From Anaerolineae bacterium (GTDB lineage: Bacteria; Chloroflexota; Anaerolineae; Anaerolineales; UBA4823): a DNA stretch of 64,000 bases. Position numbers and translations under genes: made by a program. Positions 44,451-53,543 of the stretch are shown here, one piece after another; positions within the stretch are counted from its first letter, which is position 1; every line of letters starts with the position of its first letter. The stretch lies in NCBI GenBank assembly GCA_003327455.1, contig QOQU01000005.1, forward strand, positions 1 through 64,000, read 5' to 3'. The notes under the pieces were generated by a model. The model saw only the letters and a list, made by a program, of their open reading frames with translations. It made no database searches and was not told the DNA's origin.

Positions 44451-45131
44451 ATGATTATTGCTGAACAGAAACCTTTTGAAGAAATCAAGGGTTTGGTTGG
44501 ATCAGCCCAGAAGGTATTGGTGGTCGGCTGTGGCACCTGCGTGACCGTTTGCTTTGCAGGTGGATCGAGGGAGGCAGCCATTCTGGCGGCATCGTTGCGC
44601 ATGGCATCAAAACTGGATGGTGACCCAAAAGATGTCACCGATGTCACCGTCCAACGCCAGTGTGAGTGGGAGTACCTGGATACCATTGCCGAACAGGTTA
44701 ACGAGGCTGACCTCGTATTATCCCTGGGCTGTGGGATCGGGGTACAGGCAATTGCCGAGCATTTCCCGAAAACATGGGTAGTACCCGGGTTGAACACCTC
44801 TTTTCTGGGATTACCTGCGGAACAGGGCGTGTGGGTGGAACGCTGTGCGGCTTGTGGAGATTGTATTTTAGGTTTGACAGCCGGGGTTTGTCCCATTGCT
44901 CGTTGTTCCAAATCCTTGCTCAATGGGCCTTGTGGAGGTTCTCAGGATGGTCATTGTGAAGTGAACGAAGATATTCCGTGTGTCTGGCAATTAATCTACG
45001 ATCGCTTAAAGTCCCTGGATAAGCTTGAAATGCTTTCCGAAATTCGCCCCCCCAAGAATTGGCGAACTTCTCGAGATGGTGGTCCGCGCAAAATCGTTCG
45101 TCCTGACCTGCGTCTATACGAGGAGGAGTAG
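44451..45131 (+). CDS. metV: MetV, zinc/Fe-S partner of methylene-tetrahydrofolate reductase
   Basis: 226 residues of the MTHFR C-terminal-type domain found beside metF in acetogens. Cysteine groups are VVGCGTCVTVCFAGG, ERCAACGDCILG and GVCPIARCSKSLLNGPCGG. Acetogen MetV is needed for MetF activity and binds a metal or Fe-S centre. The ATG at 44451 has GGAGGTG at the right distance. It precedes metF by three bases. Confidence 0.9.
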   Translation: MIIAEQKPFEEIKGLVGSAQKVLVVGCGTCVTVCFAGGSREAAILAASLRMASKLDGDPKDVTDVTVQRQCEWEYLDTIAEQVNEADLVLSLGCGIGVQAIAEHFPKTWVVPGLNTSFLGLPAEQGVWVERCAACGDCILGLTAGVCPIARCSKSLLNGPCGGSQDGHCEVNEDIPCVWQLIYDRLKSLDKLEMLSEIRPPKNWRTSRDGGPRKIVRPDLRLYEEE

Positions 45132-45134
45132 AAA

Positions 45135-46160
45135 ATGGCTGATCAGCGAGCATCCAATGGCTATGTAAGTGGTTCGAATTTAGAAAGAGTGCTGAAATCC
45201 GGGAATTTTGCGGTAACAGCCGAGTTAGGCCCGCCGCAGAGCGCAGATGCAGAGGTGATCCGCAAGAAAGCAGCCCTATTGCGCGGTTATTGTGATGCAG
45301 TAAATATTACCGATAACCAGACCGCCATTGTGCGCATGTCCAGTATCGGCGCAGGAGCGATTTTGGTGAGCGAGGGGCTGGAACCGGTTATTCAAATGAC
45401 CTGCCGCGATCGCAATCGCCTGGCAATCCAGAGCGATCTCCTGGGCGCTTATGCTTTAGGAATGCGGAATATTCTTTGTCTGACCGGCGATCACCAGACC
45501 TTTGGAAATCACCCTCAGGCAAAAAATGTTTTTGACATCGACTCGATTCAGTTAATCCAGATCGTTAAAAACCTTCGCGATGAGCATGTCTTTCAATGCG
45601 GTGATCCCCTGAAAGGTCTGGAGCCGCGCTTCTTTATCGGAGCGGCTGAGTCGCCCTTTGCCCATCCGATTGAATTTCGACCCTATCGTTTGGGAAAGAA
45701 AATCAAAGCCGGCGCAAATTTCATTCAAACCCAACTGGTGTTTGATATTCCTGCCTTCGAAGCCTTTATGGAGAAAGTGCGCGCCCTGGGATTGCATCAG
45801 CAGGCCTATATCTTAGCCGGAGTTGGCCCGCTGAAAAGTCCGGCGATGGCAAAGTACATGAAGGAGAGTGTGCCTGGCATTCTCATCCCACCGGAATTAA
45901 TCCAGCGTTTGGAGGATGCCGGACTCCCATGGGCAGGGAAAAGCAAGGATGAATTGACGAAAGAAGAGAAAAAGGCCCGCTCAGAAGCCTGGAAACAAAC
46001 CGGAATCGATATCTGCATTGAACTCATCCAAAAGATCATGCAAATCGAAGGAGTTGCGGGAGTGCATATTATGGCAATCGAGTGGGAAGAGGCGGTCGAG
46101 CCGATTGTCAAAGGGGCTGGTTTGTATCCTCGTCCGGTGGTTGAGCCACTGGTTGCCTGA
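45135..46160 (+). CDS. metF: Methylene-tetrahydrofolate reductase
   Basis: A 341-residue MTHFR, which reduces methylene-THF to methyl-THF, the last folate step of the methyl branch of the Wood-Ljungdahl pathway. Signatures are VTAELGPPQSAD, the TIM-barrel parts AVNITDNQTA and QMTCRDRNRLAIQSDLLGA, NILCLTGDHQ, and GANFIQTQLVFD. It follows metV and is flanked by Hdr and MvhD genes, the pattern of the MetVF-HdrABC-MvhD complex described in Moorella. That gives it electrons through the Hdr module rather than directly from NADH alone. Confidence 0.95.
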   Translation: MADQRASNGYVSGSNLERVLKSGNFAVTAELGPPQSADAEVIRKKAALLRGYCDAVNITDNQTAIVRMSSIGAGAILVSEGLEPVIQMTCRDRNRLAIQSDLLGAYALGMRNILCLTGDHQTFGNHPQAKNVFDIDSIQLIQIVKNLRDEHVFQCGDPLKGLEPRFFIGAAESPFAHPIEFRPYRLGKKIKAGANFIQTQLVFDIPAFEAFMEKVRALGLHQQAYILAGVGPLKSPAMAKYMKESVPGILIPPELIQRLEDAGLPWAGKSKDELTKEEKKARSEAWKQTGIDICIELIQKIMQIEGVAGVHIMAIEWEEAVEPIVKGAGLYPRPVVEPLVA

Positions 46161-46183
46161 GCAAGCGTAGAACGGAGCGCGTG

Positions 46184-47605
46184 ATGGAAAAAGAAAATCT
46201 GACCACTGCGCCGATTGTAGAAATTCGACCCCATTTAGCCCAACAGATTGAACGGGAACTGGGTCAGAATGTTTATCTATGTTATCAGTGTGTCAAGTGT
46301 ACGAGTGGCTGTCCGATGAGTGATTTTTTCGACTGGCAGCCAAATCAAATAATGAGGGCATTGCAATTGGGACAGGAGGATATTGCTTTGCATAGTGTTA
46401 CGCCCTGGTTATGCGCGGCTTGCCAGACGTGCACCACGCGTTGCCCTCAAGGGCTTGACATTAACGGTATCATGGAATTTCTGACCCGTCAGGCGATGGC
46501 TCAGGGAATCAAACCGAAAGTTCCCGAAGTCGCCATCTTCAACCGGGCTTTCTTGCGCCAATTGCGGATTTGGGGGCGTTTGTATGAGCCGGGTTTGATG
46601 GTAGAGATGAAACTGTCGCAACCGCAGAGTTTGTTCGAAGATATTGGCCTGTATACCCGTATGTTGCGCAAGAGAAAGGTGGGCTTTTTCCCGAAACTGG
46701 TGCGTCCCCCGCGTCGGCCGCGCCCGAAAAGCCACTCAACGCAAGCGATTGCCTATTATCCCGGCTGTTCCCTTCATTCGAGTGCCAGAGAGTTTGATCA
46801 ATCGGCACGGGCTGTTTGTAAGGTGTTGGATTTAGAGATCGTCGAGCCAGAAGGTTGGGTTTGTTGCGGCAGCAGTGCTGCTCATCGAGCTGATCCCGAA
46901 GCAGCGCTGAAACTTCCATTACAGAACTTCAAGCTTTTCGAGCAGGGTGGCTTCAATGAAGTCACCATGCCATGTGCTGCCTGCTACAACCGTCATCAAG
47001 CTGCGTTATATGAAATCCGTCATCATCCACAAAAACGACAAGCGATGGAAAACGTTTTAGAATATCGTTTTCAGGATAGTGTCAAAGTCACTACATTGGT
47101 TGAAGCGATATCGATCCACGCTGGCAAATCGAAAGTAGCAGAGCGAACGCTCAAACCTTTGAACGGACTACGGGTGGCTTGCTATTATGGCTGCTTGATG
47201 ACTCGACCGCCGGCTGTGACAGGCGTTGCCCATGTTGAAAATCCGACCGAGATGGAAAGTCTGTTGACCGCAGCAGGCGCTGAAGTCATTGATTGGTCTT
47301 ATAAGACAACCTGTTGTGGAGCAGCTCATTCCCTGACGAAACCGGAGATCGTCTGGCGACTGAGTTCAAAGTTGATTGTCGAAGCGCAAAAAGCATCTGC
47401 TGAAGCCCTTGCAGTAGCCTGTCCGCTGTGTCATACCAACCTGGATGCTCGTCAGTTTCAAATGAGCCTGGAGAAGCCTTTGCCTGTTTTGTATTTTACT
47501 CAACTGCTCGGCATTGCGTTTGGGCTCTCTCCAGCTCAGGTTAGTCTGGAGAAAAATCTTACGGATCCGTTCCCGCTTCTCCGCTCCAAAGGATTAATCG
47601 GATAA
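46184..47605 (+). CDS. hdrBC: HdrC-HdrB fusion subunit
   Basis: About 473 residues. The N-terminal part is HdrC-like, with two [4Fe-4S] sites (CYQCVKCTSGC and CAACQTCTTRC). A basic linker (about 160-185) leads to an HdrB-like part with two CCG domains: GCSLHSS, VCCGSSAAH, CAACYNRH and GCLMTRPP, TCCGAAHS, CPLCHTNLD. In methanogens HdrB holds noncubane clusters that reduce CoM-S-S-CoB. Here, as in MetVF complexes, it probably carries electrons to MetF. Separate hdrB and hdrC genes are the usual arrangement. The ATG at 46184 has GGAG six bases upstream. Confidence 0.9.
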   Translation: MEKENLTTAPIVEIRPHLAQQIERELGQNVYLCYQCVKCTSGCPMSDFFDWQPNQIMRALQLGQEDIALHSVTPWLCAACQTCTTRCPQGLDINGIMEFLTRQAMAQGIKPKVPEVAIFNRAFLRQLRIWGRLYEPGLMVEMKLSQPQSLFEDIGLYTRMLRKRKVGFFPKLVRPPRRPRPKSHSTQAIAYYPGCSLHSSAREFDQSARAVCKVLDLEIVEPEGWVCCGSSAAHRADPEAALKLPLQNFKLFEQGGFNEVTMPCAACYNRHQAALYEIRHHPQKRQAMENVLEYRFQDSVKVTTLVEAISIHAGKSKVAERTLKPLNGLRVACYYGCLMTRPPAVTGVAHVENPTEMESLLTAAGAEVIDWSYKTTCCGAAHSLTKPEIVWRLSSKLIVEAQKASAEALAVACPLCHTNLDARQFQMSLEKPLPVLYFTQLLGIAFGLSPAQVSLEKNLTDPFPLLRSKGLIG

Positions 47606-47667
47606 TTTAACCTGCCTGATGACCCATTTTTGCTTCTCCGCTAAAGGCAGTCCGGAGAGCAACCATT

Positions 47668-48240
47668 ATGATGATGATGGATCATCCAAAAGAAATACTT
47701 GATCCAATCGAGACCATGCAGGACTTGTTGGTCCGCATCTGGTCGGAGATGTGCCGCCTTTATGAGGTCAATGCCAGTTTGCCGGATATTTCGCTGATTT
47801 TTGAGCAAGTGGAAATGACCGAGGCCTGCATAGCAGCCGAGAAGATCGTGGTCAATCTGCTTCTCGAAATTATGGAATCGGTTGGGCGTTTCTCCCCATT
47901 CTATCGCCAACCTCCGCGCGCTTTCGGAGTGATGTCCTACCGCAATCCTCAAACCCAGCGGGTTGAATGGATTCTGGCGCCGGAGGGACATCGCCGTTGG
48001 GAAATGGCTCTAAGTAAACTTGAGTGGTTACTGAGTCAATACGGGGGCATCTTTCGGGCATTGGTTTTGGTGGAAGGGTTAATGGTGCGCAGCACGCCGA
48101 ACGATCCGCAAGTTCTCGCTTATTGCCGCTGTGAACCTCCTCATGCTATTCAGTTGAAACGCTCGCTTGTCCAAAATAGAGAAATCATCTGCGATTCGTG
48201 TAAGCATCCGTATGAGATGCACGAAATTCAGGCAAAATAA
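47668..48240 (+). CDS. Uncharacterised protein with C-terminal Cys-pair ribbon
   Basis: 190 residues; I do not recognise the family. It starts with four tandem ATG codons preceded by GGAG. The first 150 residues look helical. The C-terminus has two cysteine pairs, YCRCEPPH and IICDSCKHPYE, separated by 18 residues, as in a zinc ribbon. It lies 62 bases after the hdrC-hdrB gene in the same direction with no terminator between, so it is likely part of the operon. A metal-handling, assembly or regulatory role in that complex is only a guess. Confidence 0.75.
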   Translation: MMMMDHPKEILDPIETMQDLLVRIWSEMCRLYEVNASLPDISLIFEQVEMTEACIAAEKIVVNLLLEIMESVGRFSPFYRQPPRAFGVMSYRNPQTQRVEWILAPEGHRRWEMALSKLEWLLSQYGGIFRALVLVEGLMVRSTPNDPQVLAYCRCEPPHAIQLKRSLVQNREIICDSCKHPYEMHEIQAK

Positions 48241-48288
48241 ATAGGGGTATTTCAGCAGCCTCAATTCATGCTTGCTGCGTGATTGAAT

Positions 48289-48306
48289 TTGCTCAAAATT
48301 GCTCAA
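48289..48306. promoter_or_regulatory. Direct repeats upstream of the deoR-type gene
   Basis: Two copies of TTGCTCAA start ten bases apart, one helical turn, just before the promoter. DeoR-family proteins often bind direct repeats, so autoregulation is plausible. Confidence 0.4.
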
Positions 48307-48325
48307 TACTGATTTGAACAAAAAC

Positions 48326-48354
48326 TTGCAAATTCCATCAAATTATTTTATAAT
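48326..48354 (+). promoter_or_regulatory. Promoter of the deoR-type gene
   Basis: TTGCAA (48326-48331) and a perfect TATAAT (48349-48354) are separated by exactly 17 bp, 57 bases before the GTG start at 48412. Confidence 0.75.
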
Positions 48355-48411
48355 ATTGAAGAATTTTGTCCTTTTCTTTCAGCGATTTTTGCAAAGACAG
48401 GTTCTCAACAG

Positions 48412-49197
48412 GTGAGCAAAACCCTGATCCCAGCTCAACGGCGTGAACGAATTCAAGAATATCTGGCGTTGCATCGCATCGTCCCCTCGTCCGAGTTGAG
48501 CCGCCTGTTAAATGTGTCCGAAGCAACGGTTCGGCGAGATTTGGAGTGGTTAGAGAAAGAGGGGATTGTCGAACGCACACACGGAGGCGCCGTTCTCAGC
48601 CAGCGGATGCGCATGGAACCCCAGTATGTGCAGCGCGCGGCTCGTTACGTAGAGGAGAAACGAGCAATTGGGTTACAGGCGGTTTCTTTTATTGAAGAAG
48701 GCGATATTGTCTTTATCAACAGTGGCACAACCACGACCCAAATGATCAAGCAGATTCCACGCGATGCAAACATTACCGTTTTCACCAATAACATCCAGGC
48801 AGCGCTTGAAGTGGGGGAAGTAGGGTATGAATTGATCCTGTTAGGAGGAAACTTTCAACCAACCTCAAATTCGGTTGCAGGTCGTTTTGCGGTTGAAATC
48901 CTGAATCAGGTTTACGCAGATAAAGCTTTCGTCAGCGTAGATGGCATCAGTTTACGGCATGGATGTACGGTTCCCTCCAGCGTGGAAGCCGAATTAATTC
49001 GCAAGATGCTGGAGCGCACCCAAGGCGTGCGGACGATTCTGGTTGATCATTCGAAATGGGGTGTTGTTTCCAATTTCGAGGTTACCAGGTTGGATCAGGT
49101 TCACCGTTTGATCACCGATGATGGCTTGGACCGCCATACGCGGGATATGCTGGCAGACCTGCCAGTCGAGGTCGTGATTGCGAACGTTCAGCGCTAA
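48412..49197 (+). CDS. DeoR-family transcriptional regulator
   Basis: A 261-residue DeoR-type repressor. The helix-turn-helix reads VPSSELSRLLNVSEATVRRDLEWLEKEGIVERTHGGAVL, the classic signature (shown here in part). The effector domain has FINSGTTTTQM and LLGGNFQPTSNSVAG, which binds sugar phosphates in relatives. It starts with GTG. Downstream are a phosphoesterase and an APC permease, which it may control. Confidence 0.92.
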   Translation: MSKTLIPAQRRERIQEYLALHRIVPSSELSRLLNVSEATVRRDLEWLEKEGIVERTHGGAVLSQRMRMEPQYVQRAARYVEEKRAIGLQAVSFIEEGDIVFINSGTTTTQMIKQIPRDANITVFTNNIQAALEVGEVGYELILLGGNFQPTSNSVAGRFAVEILNQVYADKAFVSVDGISLRHGCTVPSSVEAELIRKMLERTQGVRTILVDHSKWGVVSNFEVTRLDQVHRLITDDGLDRHTRDMLADLPVEVVIANVQR

Positions 49198-49269
49198 GGA
49201 TTTGCTTAGCCTGAGTAGGTAATGTTTGATTTCAATCATTATTGATCCAGATCCGTTTGGAGGCTTTCC

Positions 49270-50265
49270 ATGTCATTTTTGTTCAAGAAATCTAAAAAGA
49301 AATTTACTCGCCTTTTCTATGCTACCGATATTCATGGTTCGGAGCGCACCTATCGGAAATTTCTCAATGCGGGTAAATTTTATGAAGCGAATGTCCTGGT
49401 TATGGGCGGTGACATTACCGGCAAACTCTTAATCCCCATCATCAAGGAAGGCAATGGGCGTTATCGAGCCACCCTGCAGGGGACAGTTCACCATGTGGAA
49501 AGCGAAGAAGAGTTAAAAAATTTGATCGATCGAATTGGATTATTGGGCTTTTATTACAAATTGATGGAAGAAGATGAATTTAAAGCCTTACAAGAGGACA
49601 AAGCAGCTGTCGATCAGCTTTTCCATCAACTTGCCCGTGAGCGTCTGGAAAGCTGGATTGACTTAGCCGAGACGCGCTTGAAGGGCACGGGCATCCGCTG
49701 TTTTGTCACCGGTGGTAACGATGACGATCCGGAGGTGTTAACAGTCCTAAAGCGCGAAGGCACCGAGGCGTTTGTCGCCTGTGAAGGCGAGGCGGTTTAC
49801 ATCGACGAGGATCACTGCATGATTAGTGTTGGTTTCAGCACCCCCACTCCCTGGAACACGCCGCGGGAGATCTCCGATGAGCAATTAGGCGCTTATATCG
49901 AAGAAATGGTGCAAAAGGTGCCTGACATGAATAAAGCGATCTTTAACTTTCATGATCCGCCGAAAGATTCCACGCTGGATACCTGTCCAATGTTAGATTG
50001 GACTACCGATCCACCGACTCCCATTGTCAAAGCCGGTCAGATTGTTATGCATGGCGCTGGTAGCGCTTCCGTGCGCCAGGCAATTGAGAAATACCAGCCG
50101 GTTTTGGGACTGCATGGGCATATTCACGAAGCTCAGGGAGTGATCAAGATCGGGCGTACGACGTGTGTTAACCCAGGGAGTGAGTATGGTGAAGGCATCC
50201 TGCGCGGTTGTCTGGTAAATCTTTTAGAAGGCAAGGTCGAAGGATACCAGATGACCAGCGGATAG
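49270..50265 (+). CDS. Calcineurin-like metallophosphoesterase
   Basis: A 331-residue metallophosphoesterase. The metal-binding motifs appear in order: FYATDIHG, VMGGDITG, FVTGGNDDD, FNFHDPP and LGLHGHIHEAQG. A spacer of about 60 residues between the second and third motif is longer than in minimal members. The substrate is unknown. It lies between the DeoR-type regulator and the permease in one direction. Confidence 0.88.
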   Translation: MSFLFKKSKKKFTRLFYATDIHGSERTYRKFLNAGKFYEANVLVMGGDITGKLLIPIIKEGNGRYRATLQGTVHHVESEEELKNLIDRIGLLGFYYKLMEEDEFKALQEDKAAVDQLFHQLARERLESWIDLAETRLKGTGIRCFVTGGNDDDPEVLTVLKREGTEAFVACEGEAVYIDEDHCMISVGFSTPTPWNTPREISDEQLGAYIEEMVQKVPDMNKAIFNFHDPPKDSTLDTCPMLDWTTDPPTPIVKAGQIVMHGAGSASVRQAIEKYQPVLGLHGHIHEAQGVIKIGRTTCVNPGSEYGEGILRGCLVNLLEGKVEGYQMTSG

Positions 50266-50384
50266 TGGCAATAGATCATTCCTTCATGAGGAGGTGAGAT
50301 GGTAACTGATTGATATCTTAGGAGCAGCGCTATGATTGAGGTATCTATCTAATTTCCTATCCCATATCTAGAAAGGAGTCCAGT
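50266..50384 (+). promoter_or_regulatory. Leader before the permease with two mini-frames
   Basis: The 119-base spacer contains two tiny frames with good ribosome-binding sites: ATG at 50299 (four codons plus stop, after GAGGAGG) and ATG at 50332 (MIEVSI, after AGGAG). The permease itself follows with AAAGGAG. They could act as upstream leader peptides or be chance. Confidence 0.3.
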
Positions 50385-52013
50385 ATGGCAACAGCGGTGG
50401 CAAAACCGGAGGTCTTCACTCGTAAAGCTTCTGGCTTGGTTCGGGTGATGTCTCCCTATTCAGCTTTTATTTACAATATTCTCACCATGGGCTTAATCTT
50501 TCCATGGACATACCTGTGGGGCCCGGGGGCTTTGCCTGGCGGCAGTTTGTTCTGGGGCATTATCCTTGCCATGCTTTTTGAAGTGCCCATTGCTTTTACG
50601 TATGTGTGGCTCTCGACTGCCATGCCGCGCTCAGGTGGTGATTATGTCTTTCAAAGCCGGGCTTTCGGAGGATTTTGGGGATTTACGATCCTCATGTCAG
50701 GTTTTGTGATCTGGATTTTGCAATGGGTTGCTCTGTCTGGGTGGTTGCTCTCCTATCTAGGGTTTGCTCCACTCTTTTTGGGGTTGGGAGCTACCCTCTC
50801 CAATCCTTCCCTGTCGCAAATTGGTATCTGGTTCACCACACCATGGGGGATTGTGATTGTTAGCATCTTGAACGCTCTCCTTTCAATGCTCCTCCTGGTC
50901 AGCGGCTTCAAGAACTACGTAAAGGTTCAATACGTTATGTTCTATGGCATCCTGATTGCCTTTGCGACCATGCTCATCGTTTTGTTTACTACTCCGACCT
51001 CCCAGTTTGTGGAGCGCTTGAATGCATTTGCAGTTGCCTCTGGCGGCGCGCCAAATTTCTATCAAACGGCTAAGGATGCGGTTGTTGCAGCCGGGATTGA
51101 CCTGAATCCTCCCTTCAGCTTTTTCAATACGTTGATGGTTGCATCCATTGCCTGGACGAGCTTGCAGTGGGCTACGTATTCAGCCGAGCAAAACGGTGAG
51201 ATTAAAGATGCCCGCTCTTTCAAGAGCCAGACTTTCATTCTGGTAGGCTCTTTGATCATGACCGGCATCTTGCTGGCTATTCTCGGCATCGCCTTCCAAC
51301 GCGTTGGCGGAACAGAATTCCTGTATATCGCCGGTGCTGGCTACTGGTCGGGCGTTTCAGAAGCGACGATCAGCGGCTTTTGGTTGTGGCCAAATATCCT
51401 GGCGGTCGCTTTGACCGGAAGCCCGATTGTGGTGATCTTGATTGGCATTGGCTATATCCTGAACTCTTTCCAGATCGTCAATAACTGTTACATCGGGGTT
51501 ACCCGGATCATGGTTGCGATGTCCCTGGATCGTTTGTTACCGGCCTGGTTCTCGGAGGTTAGCGAAAAGTTCCATACCCCGGTCAACGCTCACATTGCTT
51601 ATTTCCTTGCCAGTATTCCGGTCATTTTGCTCTATAACCTGTATGGCGGATGGGCATCTTTGACCCTGGGCGTGACGTTTGCGTGTGGATATGTGTTTGC
51701 TTCCAGCAGTCTGGCGGGTGCTGTGTTCCCCTTCAGAGCGAAAGAGATTTACGAGGCGTCGCCTGGAGCAAAGTACAAGTTGGGCAACATCCCCTGGGTA
51801 ACCATTCTGGGCACGCTTGGAGCGATCTTCGGCTTTGGTATGGTGCTCAGTTACTTGCTGGTGCCCGCCCTGGGGTTGACCAGTCCCCTGGCTTACAGTG
51901 TTGTATTTGGGATCATCATCTTCTCCGCCTTGTGGTATGTGATTGTGAAACGAGCCCAAAAAGCGCGTGGGATCGATGTGGATTACGCTTTCAAGGAGAT
52001 TCCACCCGATTAG
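50385..52013 (+). CDS. APC-family amino acid/amine permease
   Basis: A 542-residue polytopic membrane protein with about 12 helices. The MPRSGGDYVFQSRAFGGFWGF segment (shown in part) and the early SPYSAFIYNILTMGL are characteristic of APC-superfamily permeases. An extended loop at about 200-235 is unusual in length. The substrate is an amino acid or amine by family; no more can be said. A strong terminator follows the stop. Confidence 0.87.
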   Translation: MATAVAKPEVFTRKASGLVRVMSPYSAFIYNILTMGLIFPWTYLWGPGALPGGSLFWGIILAMLFEVPIAFTYVWLSTAMPRSGGDYVFQSRAFGGFWGFTILMSGFVIWILQWVALSGWLLSYLGFAPLFLGLGATLSNPSLSQIGIWFTTPWGIVIVSILNALLSMLLLVSGFKNYVKVQYVMFYGILIAFATMLIVLFTTPTSQFVERLNAFAVASGGAPNFYQTAKDAVVAAGIDLNPPFSFFNTLMVASIAWTSLQWATYSAEQNGEIKDARSFKSQTFILVGSLIMTGILLAILGIAFQRVGGTEFLYIAGAGYWSGVSEATISGFWLWPNILAVALTGSPIVVILIGIGYILNSFQIVNNCYIGVTRIMVAMSLDRLLPAWFSEVSEKFHTPVNAHIAYFLASIPVILLYNLYGGWASLTLGVTFACGYVFASSSLAGAVFPFRAKEIYEASPGAKYKLGNIPWVTILGTLGAIFGFGMVLSYLLVPALGLTSPLAYSVVFGIIIFSALWYVIVKRAQKARGIDVDYAFKEIPPD

Positions 52014-52032
52014 TCAACCCTGACACTCTTCT

Positions 52033-52062
52033 AAGGAGCTATCGCAAGATAGCTCCTTTTTT
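52033..52062 (+). terminator. Intrinsic terminator after the permease gene
   Basis: An 11-bp perfect stem AAGGAGCTATC/GATAGCTCCTT with a GCAA tetraloop, followed by TTTT. It closes the permease transcript 20 bases after the stop codon. Confidence 0.92.
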
Positions 52063-52079
52063 GTGTTATAAATGCGGAT

Positions 52080-53543
52080 ATGAAACTGACCTTACCCTCC
52101 ATCACAATTTTAGGATTAGGTCCTGGCGATCCTCTCCTGCTCACCCGTCAGGTTTGGGAGTTGTTGGGACAGGTGAATGAGATTTACGTCCGCACGCAGC
52201 GCCACCCGGCGTTGGGAAGCCTTCCCTCTCATCTCAAAATTCATTCTTTTGATTACCTTTACAACCAGGCAGACTCGTTTGATGTTGTGTATCAACAAAT
52301 CGTTGAACAGGTAATTCAGTTAGGAAGACGAACGCAAGGAGTGGTCTATGCGGTGCCCGGTCATCCGTTTGTGGCAGAAGCAACGACACCAGCTATTCTT
52401 CGCCTGGCACAGGAGGAGGGACTGAGCGTTCAGGTGTTGGAGGGAATCAGTTTTATCGAACCGATCTTGACAGCTTTGGCTCTCGATCCCCTACCGAACC
52501 TGTTGATTTTAGACGCCCTGGAGATTGCCGCTTCGCATGTGCCGCAATTCCCGCCCAATCTGCCGGTGATCATTGCCCAACTCTACTCCCGGCAGGTTGC
52601 CGCCGATGTCAAATTAACTCTGATGGAGGTTTACCCACCTGATCATCCAGTTCGCCTGGTGCATCAGGCTGGAACGCCAAAGGTACGAATTGAAGAACTC
52701 AACCTGTACGAAATCGATCACAGTCCATTGATTGACTGGATGACCTCTTTGTATCTGCCGGGCTTGCCCCGCGAAACCTCCTTTGAAGCTTTTCAAGAGG
52801 TTGTCGCCCATTTACGGTCTCCGGAAGGCTGCCCGTGGGATCGGGAACAGGACCATCAAACCCTCAAACCCTATCTGCTTGAAGAGGCCTACGAGTTGGT
52901 TGAAGCCATTGACCAGGAAAATATCGCTGCCATGCGAGAAGAGTTGGGCGATTTGCTATTACAGGTAGTCTTACATGCCCAAATTGCCAATGAAGATGGG
53001 GATTTTGGAATGAAAGACGTCCTGGCTGGCATTCACCGCAAACTGGTCAGCCGTCATCCGCATGTTTTCGGGAATCTGGCGGTGAGCGGAAGCTCAGAGG
53101 TGTTGCGCAATTGGGAGAACTTAAAGGCTGAGGAGCGCAGAAAGAACGGCGAGGACCAAAAAGGGATTCTGGATGGTCTGCCGCAGGCTTTACCCGCTCT
53201 CATTCAAGCCCAGGAATATCAGAAGAGAGCTGCGCGCGTGGGGTTTGATTGGAGCAATATCGAAGGCGTTCTGCACAAAGTTGAAGAAGAACTGCGTGAG
53301 TTGGTTGCTGCCAAAGGAGCAAAAGACCGGGCGGATGAGTTTGGTGACATCCTTTTTTCACTGGTGAACCTGGCGCGCTGGTTAGAGATCGATGCCGAAA
53401 GCGCGCTTCGTCAGGCGAACCAGCGCTTCCGCCAACGCTTTGCCTACATCGAACGGCGCGCCAAAGAGCAAGGAAAGAATTTAGCCGATCTTTCCCTGGC
53501 AGAAATGGATGCCTTGTGGGAAGCGGCAAAAGAATTAGAATAG
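52080..53543 (+). CDS. mazG: Tetrapyrrole-methylase/MazG fusion (YabN-like)
   Basis: 487 residues. The N-terminal part is a tetrapyrrole (corrin/porphyrin) methylase-like domain: ITILGLGPGDPLLLTRQ and VYAVPGHPFVAEATT. The C-terminal part is MazG nucleoside triphosphate pyrophosphohydrolase: LRSPEGCPWDREQDHQTLKP, LLEEAYELVEAI, MREELGDLLLQVVLHA, then a second half with RADEFGDILFSLVNLAR. The same fusion is YabN of Bacillus. It clears non-canonical nucleotides; the methylase part is of unknown use. The ATG lies only 18 bases after the terminator with no clear ribosome-binding site. Confidence 0.92.
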   Translation: MKLTLPSITILGLGPGDPLLLTRQVWELLGQVNEIYVRTQRHPALGSLPSHLKIHSFDYLYNQADSFDVVYQQIVEQVIQLGRRTQGVVYAVPGHPFVAEATTPAILRLAQEEGLSVQVLEGISFIEPILTALALDPLPNLLILDALEIAASHVPQFPPNLPVIIAQLYSRQVAADVKLTLMEVYPPDHPVRLVHQAGTPKVRIEELNLYEIDHSPLIDWMTSLYLPGLPRETSFEAFQEVVAHLRSPEGCPWDREQDHQTLKPYLLEEAYELVEAIDQENIAAMREELGDLLLQVVLHAQIANEDGDFGMKDVLAGIHRKLVSRHPHVFGNLAVSGSSEVLRNWENLKAEERRKNGEDQKGILDGLPQALPALIQAQEYQKRAARVGFDWSNIEGVLHKVEEELRELVAAKGAKDRADEFGDILFSLVNLARWLEIDAESALRQANQRFRQRFAYIERRAKEQGKNLADLSLAEMDALWEAAKELE

